Source: Magnetococcales bacterium (GTDB lineage: Bacteria; Pseudomonadota; Magnetococcia; Magnetococcales; Magnetaquicoccaceae). Taken from it: 32,742 bases of DNA. Positions 25,152 to 32,742 of the stretch are shown here, in pieces. Numbering within the stretch: the stretch's first letter is position 1; each line of letters begins with the position of its first letter. The position numbers and the translations under genes are program-made. A model generated the notes under the pieces. It did not search any database. It was given only the letters and a program-made list of their open reading frames with translations, and was not told the DNA's origin. The stretch covers positions 1-32,742 of the forward strand of contig JADGAZ010000030.1 of assembly GCA_015231755.1 (NCBI GenBank). Direction: 5' to 3'.

Positions 25152-26515
25152 TGGAGCTGACCTCCGGGGCCCGTGTGGCTGTGATCGGCGGCGGGCCTGC
25201 CGGTTCCCTGAGTGCCTATTTCTTGCTGGATCTGGCCCGGCAGACCGGCCTGACGTTGCAGGTGGATCTGTTCGAGCCGAGGGATTTCAACCAGACCGGT
25301 CCTCCGGGCTGCAACATGTGCGGCGGGGTGATCTCCGAGTCCCTTATGCAGAAAATGGCCGCCGAGGGGATCACCCTGCCCAAGGAACTGCTGCTCGACG
25401 CCATCGATTCGTATGTGTTGCATACCGATTCCGGCGCGGCGGCCATCCGGCCTTTGCAAGAGGAGATGCGCATCGCCTCGATTTTTCGGGGGGCCGGTCC
25501 CCAGGGGGCGGAAAGCCAAAGCCCTTTGCCCTGGAGCAGTTTCGATCAACACCTGATGCAACTGGCCCAGGGGCTGGGCGCCCGTCATGTGGCCCGCAGG
25601 GTGCGTCAACTGGTCCGGGACTCGGAGGGCAGGCTGGAGGTCCATCTGCAACCGGCCAAAGGAGAGTCGGATGAGCCGGAAGGGCCGTATGGGGTGTATG
25701 ATTTCCTGATCGGCTGCGTGGGGTTGAACGGAGCCGGGGTGCGGCTTTTCGAGGAGCTGGACTTTGGCTATCAGCCTCCCAAAACCGATCGGGCCTGGGT
25801 GGCGGAGTTCTATATGGGGGCCGAAGAGGTCCGCCGGCGGCTTGGCCACGCCATGCACATCTTTTTGCTGGATATCCCTGGCATGAAATTCGCTGCCATG
25901 ACCCCCAAGGGCCATTATGCCACGTTTATCATTCTGGGGGACGATGTCAACGAGGAGGTGGCCAGACATGTCTGCCTCTCCCCCCATGTCCGGGAGCTGT
26001 TTCCCGAAGGGTGGGAGACTCCGGTGCGTCCCTGCCGGTGTCAGCCCCGGATCAACATCGGGCCGCCGGTCCATCCGTTCGGCGACCGGGTGGTGCTGGT
26101 GGGGGACTGCGCCAGCTCCCGTCTCTACAAGGACGGCATCGGCGCCGCCTATCGCATGGCCAAGGTGTGCGCCCTGACCGCCGTGACCCGGGGCATCTCC
26201 GCCGAGGATTTCCGGCAGGGCTACTGGCCCGCCTGTCAGGAGATGGACCGGGACAATCGTTTGGGCCATATGCTGTTTTCCATGGATGGCTTGATGCGTC
26301 ATCTGTCGTTTTTCCGCTGGGCCATGGTGACGGTCATCCGGGAGGAGCAGTCCCGGACCGACGATCCCCGCCGGTTGAGTTCCGCCATGTGGGACACCTT
26401 CACCGGCAGCGCCAGTTATCGCCACATTTTCCGGCGCGCATTTCATCCGCTGGTTTTGTGGCGTCTGTGCGTGGCCATGCTGCGCTCGTTGCTGCCCGCT
26501 GGCCGGGAGCGTTGA
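25151..26515 (+). CDS. FAD-dependent oxidoreductase, geranylgeranyl-reductase-like
   Basis: The 454-residue protein starts with an FAD-binding Rossmann motif (VAVIGGGPAGS, GGGPAG at 13-18) and has the second flavin motif DRVVLVGDCASSRLYKDGIGAAYRMA, as in geranylgeranyl reductase-like monooxygenase-fold enzymes. A cysteine pair in GPPGCNMCGGVIS (C54, C57) and two more in RPCRCQPR could hold a metal or disulphide; these are not general features of the superfamily. The C-terminus (about 380-450) is basic-hydrophobic and may bind membrane. ATG 25151 overlaps the MBL stop by one base. The reaction is unknown; reduction of a lipid or quinone-like substrate is a guess. Confidence 0.82.
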   Translation: MELTSGARVAVIGGGPAGSLSAYFLLDLARQTGLTLQVDLFEPRDFNQTGPPGCNMCGGVISESLMQKMAAEGITLPKELLLDAIDSYVLHTDSGAAAIRPLQEEMRIASIFRGAGPQGAESQSPLPWSSFDQHLMQLAQGLGARHVARRVRQLVRDSEGRLEVHLQPAKGESDEPEGPYGVYDFLIGCVGLNGAGVRLFEELDFGYQPPKTDRAWVAEFYMGAEEVRRRLGHAMHIFLLDIPGMKFAAMTPKGHYATFIILGDDVNEEVARHVCLSPHVRELFPEGWETPVRPCRCQPRINIGPPVHPFGDRVVLVGDCASSRLYKDGIGAAYRMAKVCALTAVTRGISAEDFRQGYWPACQEMDRDNRLGHMLFSMDGLMRHLSFFRWAMVTVIREEQSRTDDPRRLSSAMWDTFTGSASYRHIFRRAFHPLVLWRLCVAMLRSLLPAGRER

Positions 26516-26554
26516 CGGACGCTTGGGTTGTTTGGATGGCAAAGGAGACCTTCC

Positions 26555-26959
26555 ATGTTGTTCGACTCGGAAAAACCCTCCCTGGGCCGGGAGTTCGCGG
26601 ACGGAGAGGTGATCTTGCGGGAAGGGGATGTCGGGGATTGCCTGTATGTGATTCTGGAAGGTCAGGCGGAGGTGGTGGTGGATGACGGGGGCGAGGAGCC
26701 TTTGCGTCTGGCGGTATTGGAAAAGGATGGCTTTTTTGGCGAGATGTCCCTGTTTTCCGATTATCCCCGGGTGGCTACGGTGCGGGCTTTGGGACCGGTG
26801 CGGGTGATGACCGTGGACAAACGGGGATTGTTGCGCTGGTTGGGGGATGATCCCACCTTGAGCCTGCGCATTTTGTTGAAAATGGTCGAACGCATTCGTC
26901 TGCTGGTGTCCGAGGTGATCCGGTTGCGCAAGGCGTTGCGCGAGCGCGGGGATGGTTGA
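26555..26959 (+). CDS. Stand-alone cyclic-nucleotide-binding protein
   Basis: The 134-residue protein is a single cNMP-binding beta barrel: FADGEVILREGDVGDCLYVILEGQAEVVV, then the phosphate-binding cassette FFGEMSLFSDYPRVATV with the Glu and Arg that contact the cyclic phosphate. A C-terminal helix (LRILLKMVERIRLLVSEVIRLR) could be a dimerisation coiled coil. It lacks the DNA-binding domain of CRP. AGGAG seven bases before ATG 26555 fixes the start. Lying between the FAD enzyme and a membrane protein, it may be the regulatory subunit of this cluster. Confidence 0.88.
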   Translation: MLFDSEKPSLGREFADGEVILREGDVGDCLYVILEGQAEVVVDDGGEEPLRLAVLEKDGFFGEMSLFSDYPRVATVRALGPVRVMTVDKRGLLRWLGDDPTLSLRILLKMVERIRLLVSEVIRLRKALRERGDG

Positions 26960-26962
26960 TCC

Positions 26963-27541
26963 ATGCTCAGGAATTTGATTTTTTTTGTGCTGTTCCGGCC
27001 CGAGGGACTGTTCACCCGTCTGCGGGCTTATGATCTGTTCCGATGGGCCTTTGTGCTGCAACTGGTCCGCTGGGAATCCACGGCCTTGACCACCATGGTC
27101 ACCTTGTATCACGAACGCAGCGCCATGTTGCTTCCGGTGCCTTTTGGCATCGATCCAGTGATTTATCGTTTTGTCGAAATTTTCGCCTATGGTCCCTACG
27201 GATTGCTCATGATCACGATCATGGCGTATGTGATTTGGGTTCACGGGGCGCCGTATGCCACCATCAGTCCTTTGACTATGCGCAAGGCATGGACTTTGCT
27301 CGGTTTTTGTTTCTTTGGTCCCTGGCTGCCCAGCCTGTGTGTGGACAGCTTTTTGATCATGCTCGGTTTTGGCGGCCCGGAGGTGATCATTCCGTGGCAT
27401 GTGACCATCGTGGCTGCGGAAAGCCTGTTCACCGCGGCGGGATTGCGTTCGATTTTCGGCATTCCCAAAGGACGCGCCTTGACGCTGGGGGGATTGGCCG
27501 GAGTGATGTTCTTGATCCTGGCCGGATCGGTGATCCGTTGA
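26963..27541 (+). CDS. Polytopic membrane protein of unknown function
   Basis: The 192-residue protein has four or five predicted membrane segments: about 77-94 (YGLLMITIMAYVIWVHG), 108-138 (LLGFCFFGPWLPSLCVDSF and on), 143-165 and 171-190 (LGGLAGVMFLILAGSVI). Its N-terminal part (LFRPEGLFTRLRAYDLFRWAF) is basic and aromatic, probably lying on the cytoplasmic face. The layout is loosely Yip1-like, which I would not press. It starts three bases after the cNMP-binding gene and is probably cotranscribed with it. The ribosome site is weak. Confidence 0.75.
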   Translation: MLRNLIFFVLFRPEGLFTRLRAYDLFRWAFVLQLVRWESTALTTMVTLYHERSAMLLPVPFGIDPVIYRFVEIFAYGPYGLLMITIMAYVIWVHGAPYATISPLTMRKAWTLLGFCFFGPWLPSLCVDSFLIMLGFGGPEVIIPWHVTIVAAESLFTAAGLRSIFGIPKGRALTLGGLAGVMFLILAGSVIR

Positions 27542-27547
27542 TTATGG

Positions 27548-27568
27548 AATCCCTTCCCAAAAGGGATT
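27548..27568. terminator. Hairpin after the four-gene cluster
   Basis: AATCCCTT-CCCAA-AAGGGATT is a perfect 8-bp stem 6 bases past the membrane protein stop. It has no T-tract, so termination is uncertain. The remaining bases to 27664 carry no gene that I can see. Confidence 0.4.
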
Positions 27569-27664
27569 GACCGATATGCCCTGGTTTGCGAAACTTCCCA
27601 TGATGGCAGGGATTTTTCTGGTGCGTGGTGGGCAACCAAGGAGGCTCGGGGGGGTCGGGCGAGG

Positions 27665-30600
27665 ATGAGACTTTTGGAGTCCCTCTCTTTTCAGGTGAAG
27701 TTGTTGCTGATCCTGCTCATTCCGTTGAGCGGGATTTTGGGGTTGGGAATCGTCGGCGTCCAGGAAAAACGGATCCTCACCGATCAGATGGAACGGATGA
27801 ACCGTCTTTCCGGTCTGGTGGTGAACATCAGCGATCTGGTCCACGAGATCCAGCGGGAACGGGGCGTGACCGCCGGGTTTCTGGGCAGTCGGGGGGAGCG
27901 CTTTCGGGAGGATCTCACCCGTCAGCGACCCGGTACCGATCAGGCACTGAAACGCCTGACCCAACGACTCGCCACCCTGCATTTTTCCGGAGTCCGGGAA
28001 GACGATTCCACCGGCTTCATCCGGACCGCCCTGGAACCCATGCAACGCCTGGAGACGCTGCGACGTCGCATGGACGCCCTGGAGATGTCCAGCGGGGATG
28101 CCATCGATTATTACTCCGGGGTTAACGGGGGGTTGCTTCAAGCCATCGATCGGCTCTCCGGCCTGACCGCCACGGTGGAGATGTCCACCCTCACCAAAAA
28201 TTACAATAATTTTTTGCAAGGCAAGGAACGGACCGCGCAGGAACAGGCGATCATCGTCGATACCCTGACCGCGGGTCGTTTCGCTCCCGGCATCTATCGC
28301 CGTTTCAGCGCTCTGGTCTCCGAGCAGCAGACCTTATTCGGGATCTTCCGTGCCATGGCCGACCCCGGCGAGCGGGAGTTGTTCGAGTCCATGGCCCGTG
28401 GCCCGGTGGCCGGCGCGGTGGCGCGGATGGAAACGGAGATTTTCAAGATCGGGCATGCCAGCTCTCTTTATGTGTTGCTGGGGCAGTTGTACCAGAACAT
28501 GGCGTTGCGGGGGGCGTATCACTCCATCAAGAACCTGTTGATCCGGGGATCCCTGTACGGTTTCGCCCCGGGAGCCTTTGATCCGCAGGAGCAACAGAAT
28601 CACTACCGGCAGCAGTTCGCCCACAATCACCGGGAGATCCGGCAGATCGTGGAGCAGATTCGCGCCTTGCCTTCCTCGGAGTTGACCCCGGAACAGCGGC
28701 TGGATGTGGAGATCGTCTGGGCCAATGTCGAGGCGTATCATCGCAGTGTGGATGTGATCATCGCCTTGCAGAATCAGGGCAGGCATTTGCACGAAATCGA
28801 CCGGGATGTGGAGTCCGGGGTCAAGATCGACGACTATCCGGCGGATGAGGCGATTCGGCGTCTGGTGGCCTCCACGCAGGTGGGACGGTTTTCCATCGAT
28901 GCCAACCACTGGTTTCAGACCATCAGCGCCCGGATTAACGGCCTGAAGGGGCTGGAGGATCGTCTGGCCGGACAGTTGCAAGAGCGGGGTGGGCTTTTGG
29001 CCCGAGAGGCCAAACAAGGACTGTTTGGATATCGGTTGTTCACGTTGGCCATCATGGCCATTTCGTTGGGATTTGGTGTCACCCTGGTCCGTCAGTTGCG
29101 CGACAAGGCCAATCGGATCGTGGCCGTGAACCGGCAGATCGCCCTGGGGGATCTGAAGGCCCGCATTCCGGTGGCCGAAAGCGCCACCCTGGATGAACTC
29201 GACCGCATCGCCCTTTCCATGAACCGCATGGTGGAGGGGCTGGATCACACCACCCGACTCAATCAGCAGACCATGCGCGCCTTGGAAGAGTCCGAAGGCC
29301 GGATCCGCTCCATGCTCGAAACCGCTCCGGATGCGATTCTTTCCTTGAATGCTTCCGGTCAGGTGGAATCGGTCAATCCGGCGGGGGAGGAGCTGTTCGG
29401 ATATTATCCCGGCTCGATGATGGGTTGTTCCATCGAAGAACTGGTGCCGGATCTGCCCGCCGTGCTGGCGAATCGATGGGGTTCGGGTCGTCTGGGGGAC
29501 GGACGGGCGGTCCATGTGACGCTGGAAATGGAAGGACAGTGCCGGGATGCGGGCATTTTTCCGGTGGAAGTCTCCCTGAAAGGCTACGAGGTGGGTTCCG
29601 GGAGTCGTCATTACACCCTGATTCTCAAGGACATCACCGAGCGCAAGCAGGTCAAGGCCGCCCTGGATCGGGCCTACAGCGATCTGGAAGAGCGGGTGCG
29701 GGCCCGGACCACGGAGCTGGAACAGACCAATCAACAACTGTTCGCCGAAATCGACGAGCGCATTCGCGCCGAACAGGGGTTGACCCTGGCGGCCAAGGTG
29801 TTCGAGACCGCCACCGAGGGGATTCTGATCACCGATTCCACGGGACGCATCATCACCTGCAATCAGGCTTTCACCGGCATTTCGGGTTATGGCCAGGAAG
29901 AGGTGTTGGGACGCAATCCCAGCATGTTGAGTTCCGGTCGTCACGATGGGGCTTTTTACACCCAGATGTGGGATGGCATCCGGGAGACCGGCTCCTGGTC
30001 CGGCGAGGTCTGGAACCGGCGCAAGAACGGCGAGATTTTTCCCCAACGGGTCTCCATCACCGCCGTGTGGAACTCGGTCAACGAACTGACCCATTATGTG
30101 GGCATCTTTTCCGACATCACCAAGCTCAAGGAGACGGAAAAACGCCTGGAGCAGATGGCCTATTTCGACGCTCTCACCCATCTGCCCAATCGGGTGTTGT
30201 TCCGGGACCGGTTGCAGCAGGAACTGGACAAAAAAAGCCGCAACGACATGAAACTGGCGGTGCTGTTCATCGATCTGGATCGTTTCAAGCATGTCAACGA
30301 CTCTTTGGGGCACTCCGCCGGGGATCAGTTGCTGGTGGAGGTGGCGGAGCGTATCCGGGTTTGTCTGCGCAAATACGATACCGTGGCCCGTCTGGGGGGG
30401 GATGAGTTCGCGGCCATCATCACCGGTTTGAAAAATGGCCGGGACGCCGCCCCCGTGGCCCGCAAGATCATCGACAACTTGAAAAATGTCTTTTTGCTCA
30501 ACGGTCACGAGGTATTCATCGGCGCCAGCATCGGCATCAGTGTGTTTCCGGGGGACGGGGATGAAATCGAAACCCTGACCAAACACGCCGACATCGCCAT

Positions 30601-31453
30601 GTACAAGGCCAAGGAGAGCGGTCGGGGAGTCTTCAAGTTTTTCGAGGAGGCGATCAACGCGGGTTTGCAGAATCATTTGCAGATGGAAAGCGCGTTGCGC
30701 AGCGGATTGCGCAACGGGGAGTTCTCGGTTCACTACCAGCCCAAGGTGTCGTTGGCCAGCGGTCGCATCATCGGCATGGAGTCTTTGGTGCGCTGGTTTC
30801 CGCCCCAGGGTCCGATGATCTCTCCGGCCCGTTTCATTCCGGTGGCGGAGGAGACCGGATTGATTCTGCCCCTGGGCGCCAAGGTGTTGCGGGATGCCTG
30901 CGGTCAGGCCGCCGCCTGGCGGAACGAGGGGCAGGAGATTCGCATGGCGGTGAATCTTTCCGCTTTGCAGTTCCAGAAAAGCGATCTGGTGGACGAGGTG
31001 CGCGCCGTGCTGGAGGAGACCGGGTTGCCAGCCGGTGCGTTGGAGTTGGAAATTACCGAAAGTATGGTCATGGGCAATGTGGAAAAGTCCATCGAGCGGA
31101 TGCGCAACCTGAAGGATCTGGGTTTGACCCTGGCGGTGGACGATTTCGGCACCGGCTACTCTTCCTTGAATTATCTCAAGCGGTTTCCCATCGACACCTT
31201 GAAGATCGATCAGTCGTTCGTGCGGGATCTGGGCAACACCCGGGAGGGATTGGCCATTGTGCTGGCGATCATCTCCATGGGGCGGGCGTTGAACCTGGAG
31301 ATCGTCGCCGAGGGGGTGGAGACCCGCGAGCAGATGTTGTTGCTCAAAGAGCATGGTTGTCATGAGTTGCAGGGATATTTCTTCAGCAAGCCGGTCTCTG
31401 CCGAGGGGATTCGGGAGTTGTTCGACCAGGGACGGACGCTGGACGATCTTTAG
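27665..31453 (+). CDS. NIT-HAMP-PAS-PAS-GGDEF-EAL c-di-GMP enzyme
   Basis: The 1262-residue inner-membrane protein has TM1 (10-32), a periplasmic NIT (nitrate/nitrite sensing) domain with HEIQRERGVTAGFLGSRG at about 59-76, TM2 (about 452-475), HAMP (475-530), PAS (542-660), a coiled coil and a second PAS (705-825). GGDEF (about 832-990) has intact RLGGDEF near 911 and an I-site RKYD just before. EAL (1000-1262) has ESLVRW for EAL, AVNLSALQF, LEITES, VDDFGTGYSSL, LKID and AEGVE, so the metal and catalytic residues are retained. Both synthesis and breakdown of c-di-GMP are plausible, gated by the sensors. ATG 27665 has only a close GAGG before it. Confidence 0.93.
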   Translation: MRLLESLSFQVKLLLILLIPLSGILGLGIVGVQEKRILTDQMERMNRLSGLVVNISDLVHEIQRERGVTAGFLGSRGERFREDLTRQRPGTDQALKRLTQRLATLHFSGVREDDSTGFIRTALEPMQRLETLRRRMDALEMSSGDAIDYYSGVNGGLLQAIDRLSGLTATVEMSTLTKNYNNFLQGKERTAQEQAIIVDTLTAGRFAPGIYRRFSALVSEQQTLFGIFRAMADPGERELFESMARGPVAGAVARMETEIFKIGHASSLYVLLGQLYQNMALRGAYHSIKNLLIRGSLYGFAPGAFDPQEQQNHYRQQFAHNHREIRQIVEQIRALPSSELTPEQRLDVEIVWANVEAYHRSVDVIIALQNQGRHLHEIDRDVESGVKIDDYPADEAIRRLVASTQVGRFSIDANHWFQTISARINGLKGLEDRLAGQLQERGGLLAREAKQGLFGYRLFTLAIMAISLGFGVTLVRQLRDKANRIVAVNRQIALGDLKARIPVAESATLDELDRIALSMNRMVEGLDHTTRLNQQTMRALEESEGRIRSMLETAPDAILSLNASGQVESVNPAGEELFGYYPGSMMGCSIEELVPDLPAVLANRWGSGRLGDGRAVHVTLEMEGQCRDAGIFPVEVSLKGYEVGSGSRHYTLILKDITERKQVKAALDRAYSDLEERVRARTTELEQTNQQLFAEIDERIRAEQGLTLAAKVFETATEGILITDSTGRIITCNQAFTGISGYGQEEVLGRNPSMLSSGRHDGAFYTQMWDGIRETGSWSGEVWNRRKNGEIFPQRVSITAVWNSVNELTHYVGIFSDITKLKETEKRLEQMAYFDALTHLPNRVLFRDRLQQELDKKSRNDMKLAVLFIDLDRFKHVNDSLGHSAGDQLLVEVAERIRVCLRKYDTVARLGGDEFAAIITGLKNGRDAAPVARKIIDNLKNVFLLNGHEVFIGASIGISVFPGDGDEIETLTKHADIAMYKAKESGRGVFKFFEEAINAGLQNHLQMESALRSGLRNGEFSVHYQPKVSLASGRIIGMESLVRWFPPQGPMISPARFIPVAEETGLILPLGAKVLRDACGQAAAWRNEGQEIRMAVNLSALQFQKSDLVDEVRAVLEETGLPAGALELEITESMVMGNVEKSIERMRNLKDLGLTLAVDDFGTGYSSLNYLKRFPIDTLKIDQSFVRDLGNTREGLAIVLAIISMGRALNLEIVAEGVETREQMLLLKEHGCHELQGYFFSKPVSAEGIRELFDQGRTLDDL

Positions 31454-31563
31454 GTCGTTGGCGGGATGGCCCCCGTTTCTTGGGTGGTGTCTGGCGGAGT
31501 CTGGTGGGGTTTGGTGTCCGGCGTGATCGGGCATGAGTGGCGAAGGAAAAAGGGGGGGGATCG

Positions 31564-32742
31564 ATGCAGGGGATGTGGGGGCAGCTCCGTTTCAAGGTAT
31601 TGGTATTGTTGGTGTGCGCCTTGTTGGTCATCGTGGGATTGAGTGGCAGCGCCACCATGGAACGATTGGCCCAGTCCCGGGAGGCGGGCTTGCATGTGGA
31701 TCTGGCGGAGTTGGCGGTTTTGAGTGGCACCGTGATCCACGAGGGTCAGAAGGAACGGGGATTGACCTCTGGATATCTTTCCAGTGGCAAAAAACGGTTC
31801 CGTCCGGAACTGGAGGCCCAGCGGATCGTCACGGATCGGGTGATCGAGGCGTGGCGTGTTTGGTTCGATCAGGAGAGATGGCGGCATTTCGCTCCGTCTT
31901 TGGCCGTTTTGGTGGAGCGGTCCGCCAACAGCGCAACCCGGCTCAAGGCCATCCGGCAGGAAGCGGACAGCGACAAGGGCAGCGCTTCGGTGGTGGTGCC
32001 GAAATACACCCAGGAGTTGGCCCTGCTGTTGGAGTTGATCGCGGATTTGCCGGCCCACTCCCACAACGTGGCATTGGCGGCCCGGGCGTTGGCTTATGCC
32101 CATCTGGTTTCGGGCAAGGAGTTGGCGGGTCAGGAGCGGGCCTTGATGATGGCGGTTTTTACCTCGGATCGTTTCGATGCGGGCAAATTGACCCAGTATT
32201 CCGCCCTGGTGGGGGGGCAGGCGGTCTATTTCAAGAGTTTCTCCGGTCTGGCGACGCCGGAAGAGATCGAACGGGCCCGGCAAGTTTTCGCCTCCCCGGT
32301 GGAAGCGGAGGTGCAACGGATTCGTACCCTGGTGTTCGACAAGGCTTTGACCGGGGGATTCGGTTTGGATCCGGGGGTATGGTTTCAGGCGGCCACCAGG
32401 CGCATCGACCTGTTGAAAGAGGTGGAAGAGCAGGTGGCCCAGGATCTGGGGGTTTTGTCCCAGGGGATGAAAATTCGGGCGGATCGGGCTTTCTGGAGTT
32501 ATTTGTCCGGAACCCTGGTGGTGGTGGGTGGACTGCTGACCGTGGTGGTGGTGGGCATGATCTCCGTGGGACGGCGGTTGCGTCGCACGCTGGCGGGATT
32601 GCAACGGCTGGGACAAGGGGATTTGACCGGTCGGATCGATGTGGGCGGGGCGCAGGATGAACTGGGGGCGATTGCCAATGGAATCAATACCATGGCCACG
32701 GCTATGGCGTCCAATTTGCGCACCGTGCATACCGAAGCCGCA
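31564..32742 (+). CDS. NIT-HAMP sensor, probably a chemoreceptor; 3' end missing
   Basis: The reading frame is open from ATG 31564 for 393 codons to the window edge. AGGGGGGG precedes the start. It has TM1 (about 8-30, FKVLVLLVCALLVIVGLSG), a NIT domain beginning IHEGQKERGLTSGYLSSGKK, TM2 (about 318-341, LSGTLVVVGGLLTVVVVGMI) and HAMP (RLRRTLAGLQRLGQGDLTGRI). After HAMP only TMATAMASNLRTVHTEAA is seen. Continuation as a methyl-accepting chemotaxis signalling domain is most likely; a histidine kinase or cyclase is possible. The NIT domain resembles that of the preceding gene, so the two may sense the same signal. Confidence 0.87.
   Translation, partial: MQGMWGQLRFKVLVLLVCALLVIVGLSGSATMERLAQSREAGLHVDLAELAVLSGTVIHEGQKERGLTSGYLSSGKKRFRPELEAQRIVTDRVIEAWRVWFDQERWRHFAPSLAVLVERSANSATRLKAIRQEADSDKGSASVVVPKYTQELALLLELIADLPAHSHNVALAARALAYAHLVSGKELAGQERALMMAVFTSDRFDAGKLTQYSALVGGQAVYFKSFSGLATPEEIERARQVFASPVEAEVQRIRTLVFDKALTGGFGLDPGVWFQAATRRIDLLKEVEEQVAQDLGVLSQGMKIRADRAFWSYLSGTLVVVGGLLTVVVVGMISVGRRLRRTLAGLQRLGQGDLTGRIDVGGAQDELGAIANGINTMATAMASNLRTVHTEAA

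Noticed and set aside
24950-27400. An 816-codon open frame on the minus strand
   Set aside because: It is antisense to four well-supported genes and spans their boundaries; the translation is low in hydrophobic patterning and has no family motif.
28334-31534. A 1066-codon open frame on the minus strand
   Set aside because: It is antisense to the NIT-PAS-GGDEF-EAL gene. Its His/Gln/Gly-rich translation has no motifs and is explained by the GC-rich codon bias of the real gene.

Overview
The window (about 32.7 kb, GC-rich) is a chromosomal segment of a Gram-negative, motile, signalling-rich proteobacterium. Evidence for this is the Tol envelope genes, the LolA lipoprotein carrier, a MacAB-NodT tripartite exporter, a CZB chemoreceptor and a large c-di-GMP enzyme. 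The mix of genes and the hairpin repeats look like Magnetococcales or a neighbouring deep proteobacterial lineage. That placement is an impression only; there is no rRNA or other marker gene here.

Layout. 1-229: a poly-G-rich left edge, possibly the tail of a truncated gene. 230-2244: a histidinol-dehydrogenase-family enzyme (-) and a small DnaJ-related protein (+). 2264-6977: macA-macB-nodT exporter operon (-). 7091-8035: Rpn/PD-(D/E)XK nuclease-like gene (-). 8158-8808: glycine-zipper envelope protein (+), ending against two back-to-back terminators. 8973-14670: one compact minus-strand operon, yebC-ruvC-ruvA-ruvB-ybgC-tolQ-tolR-tolA, with 4-base overlaps or 3-base gaps throughout. It couples Holliday junction processing to the Tol envelope machine. 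14927-17953: a CZB chemoreceptor with an MntA-like nucleotidyltransferase and a HEPN-like partner translationally coupled behind it. 18040-19916: a minus-strand pair of an OLD/ABC-like ATPase and a TOPRIM-like DUF4276 protein. 20123-22816: lolA-yajQ-rimO (-). 22897-23885: two unrecognised convergent genes that overlap. 24201-27541: a four-gene plus-strand cluster (metallo-beta-lactamase-fold hydrolase, FAD oxidoreductase, cyclic-nucleotide-binding protein, membrane protein). 27665-end: two NIT-domain sensors in tandem, one a full NIT-HAMP-PAS-PAS-GGDEF-EAL protein and one cut off by the window edge.

Most interesting points. (1) The ATPase + TOPRIM-like gene pair beside a nucleotidyltransferase/HEPN pair forms a small candidate defence islet between housekeeping genes. 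(2) The HEPN-like protein appears to have lost the RX4HXY motif and its C-terminus. (3) The 'HisD' has three substitutions at positions that bind metal or substrate in true histidinol dehydrogenase, so its substrate is probably something else. (4) TolA has a very long Pro/Lys/Glu repeat linker and a CxxC near its C-terminus, and tolB/pal do not follow it. (5) The MBL-FAD-cNMP-membrane cluster has no function I can name and is preceded by a twin palindromic motif with 50-base spacing.
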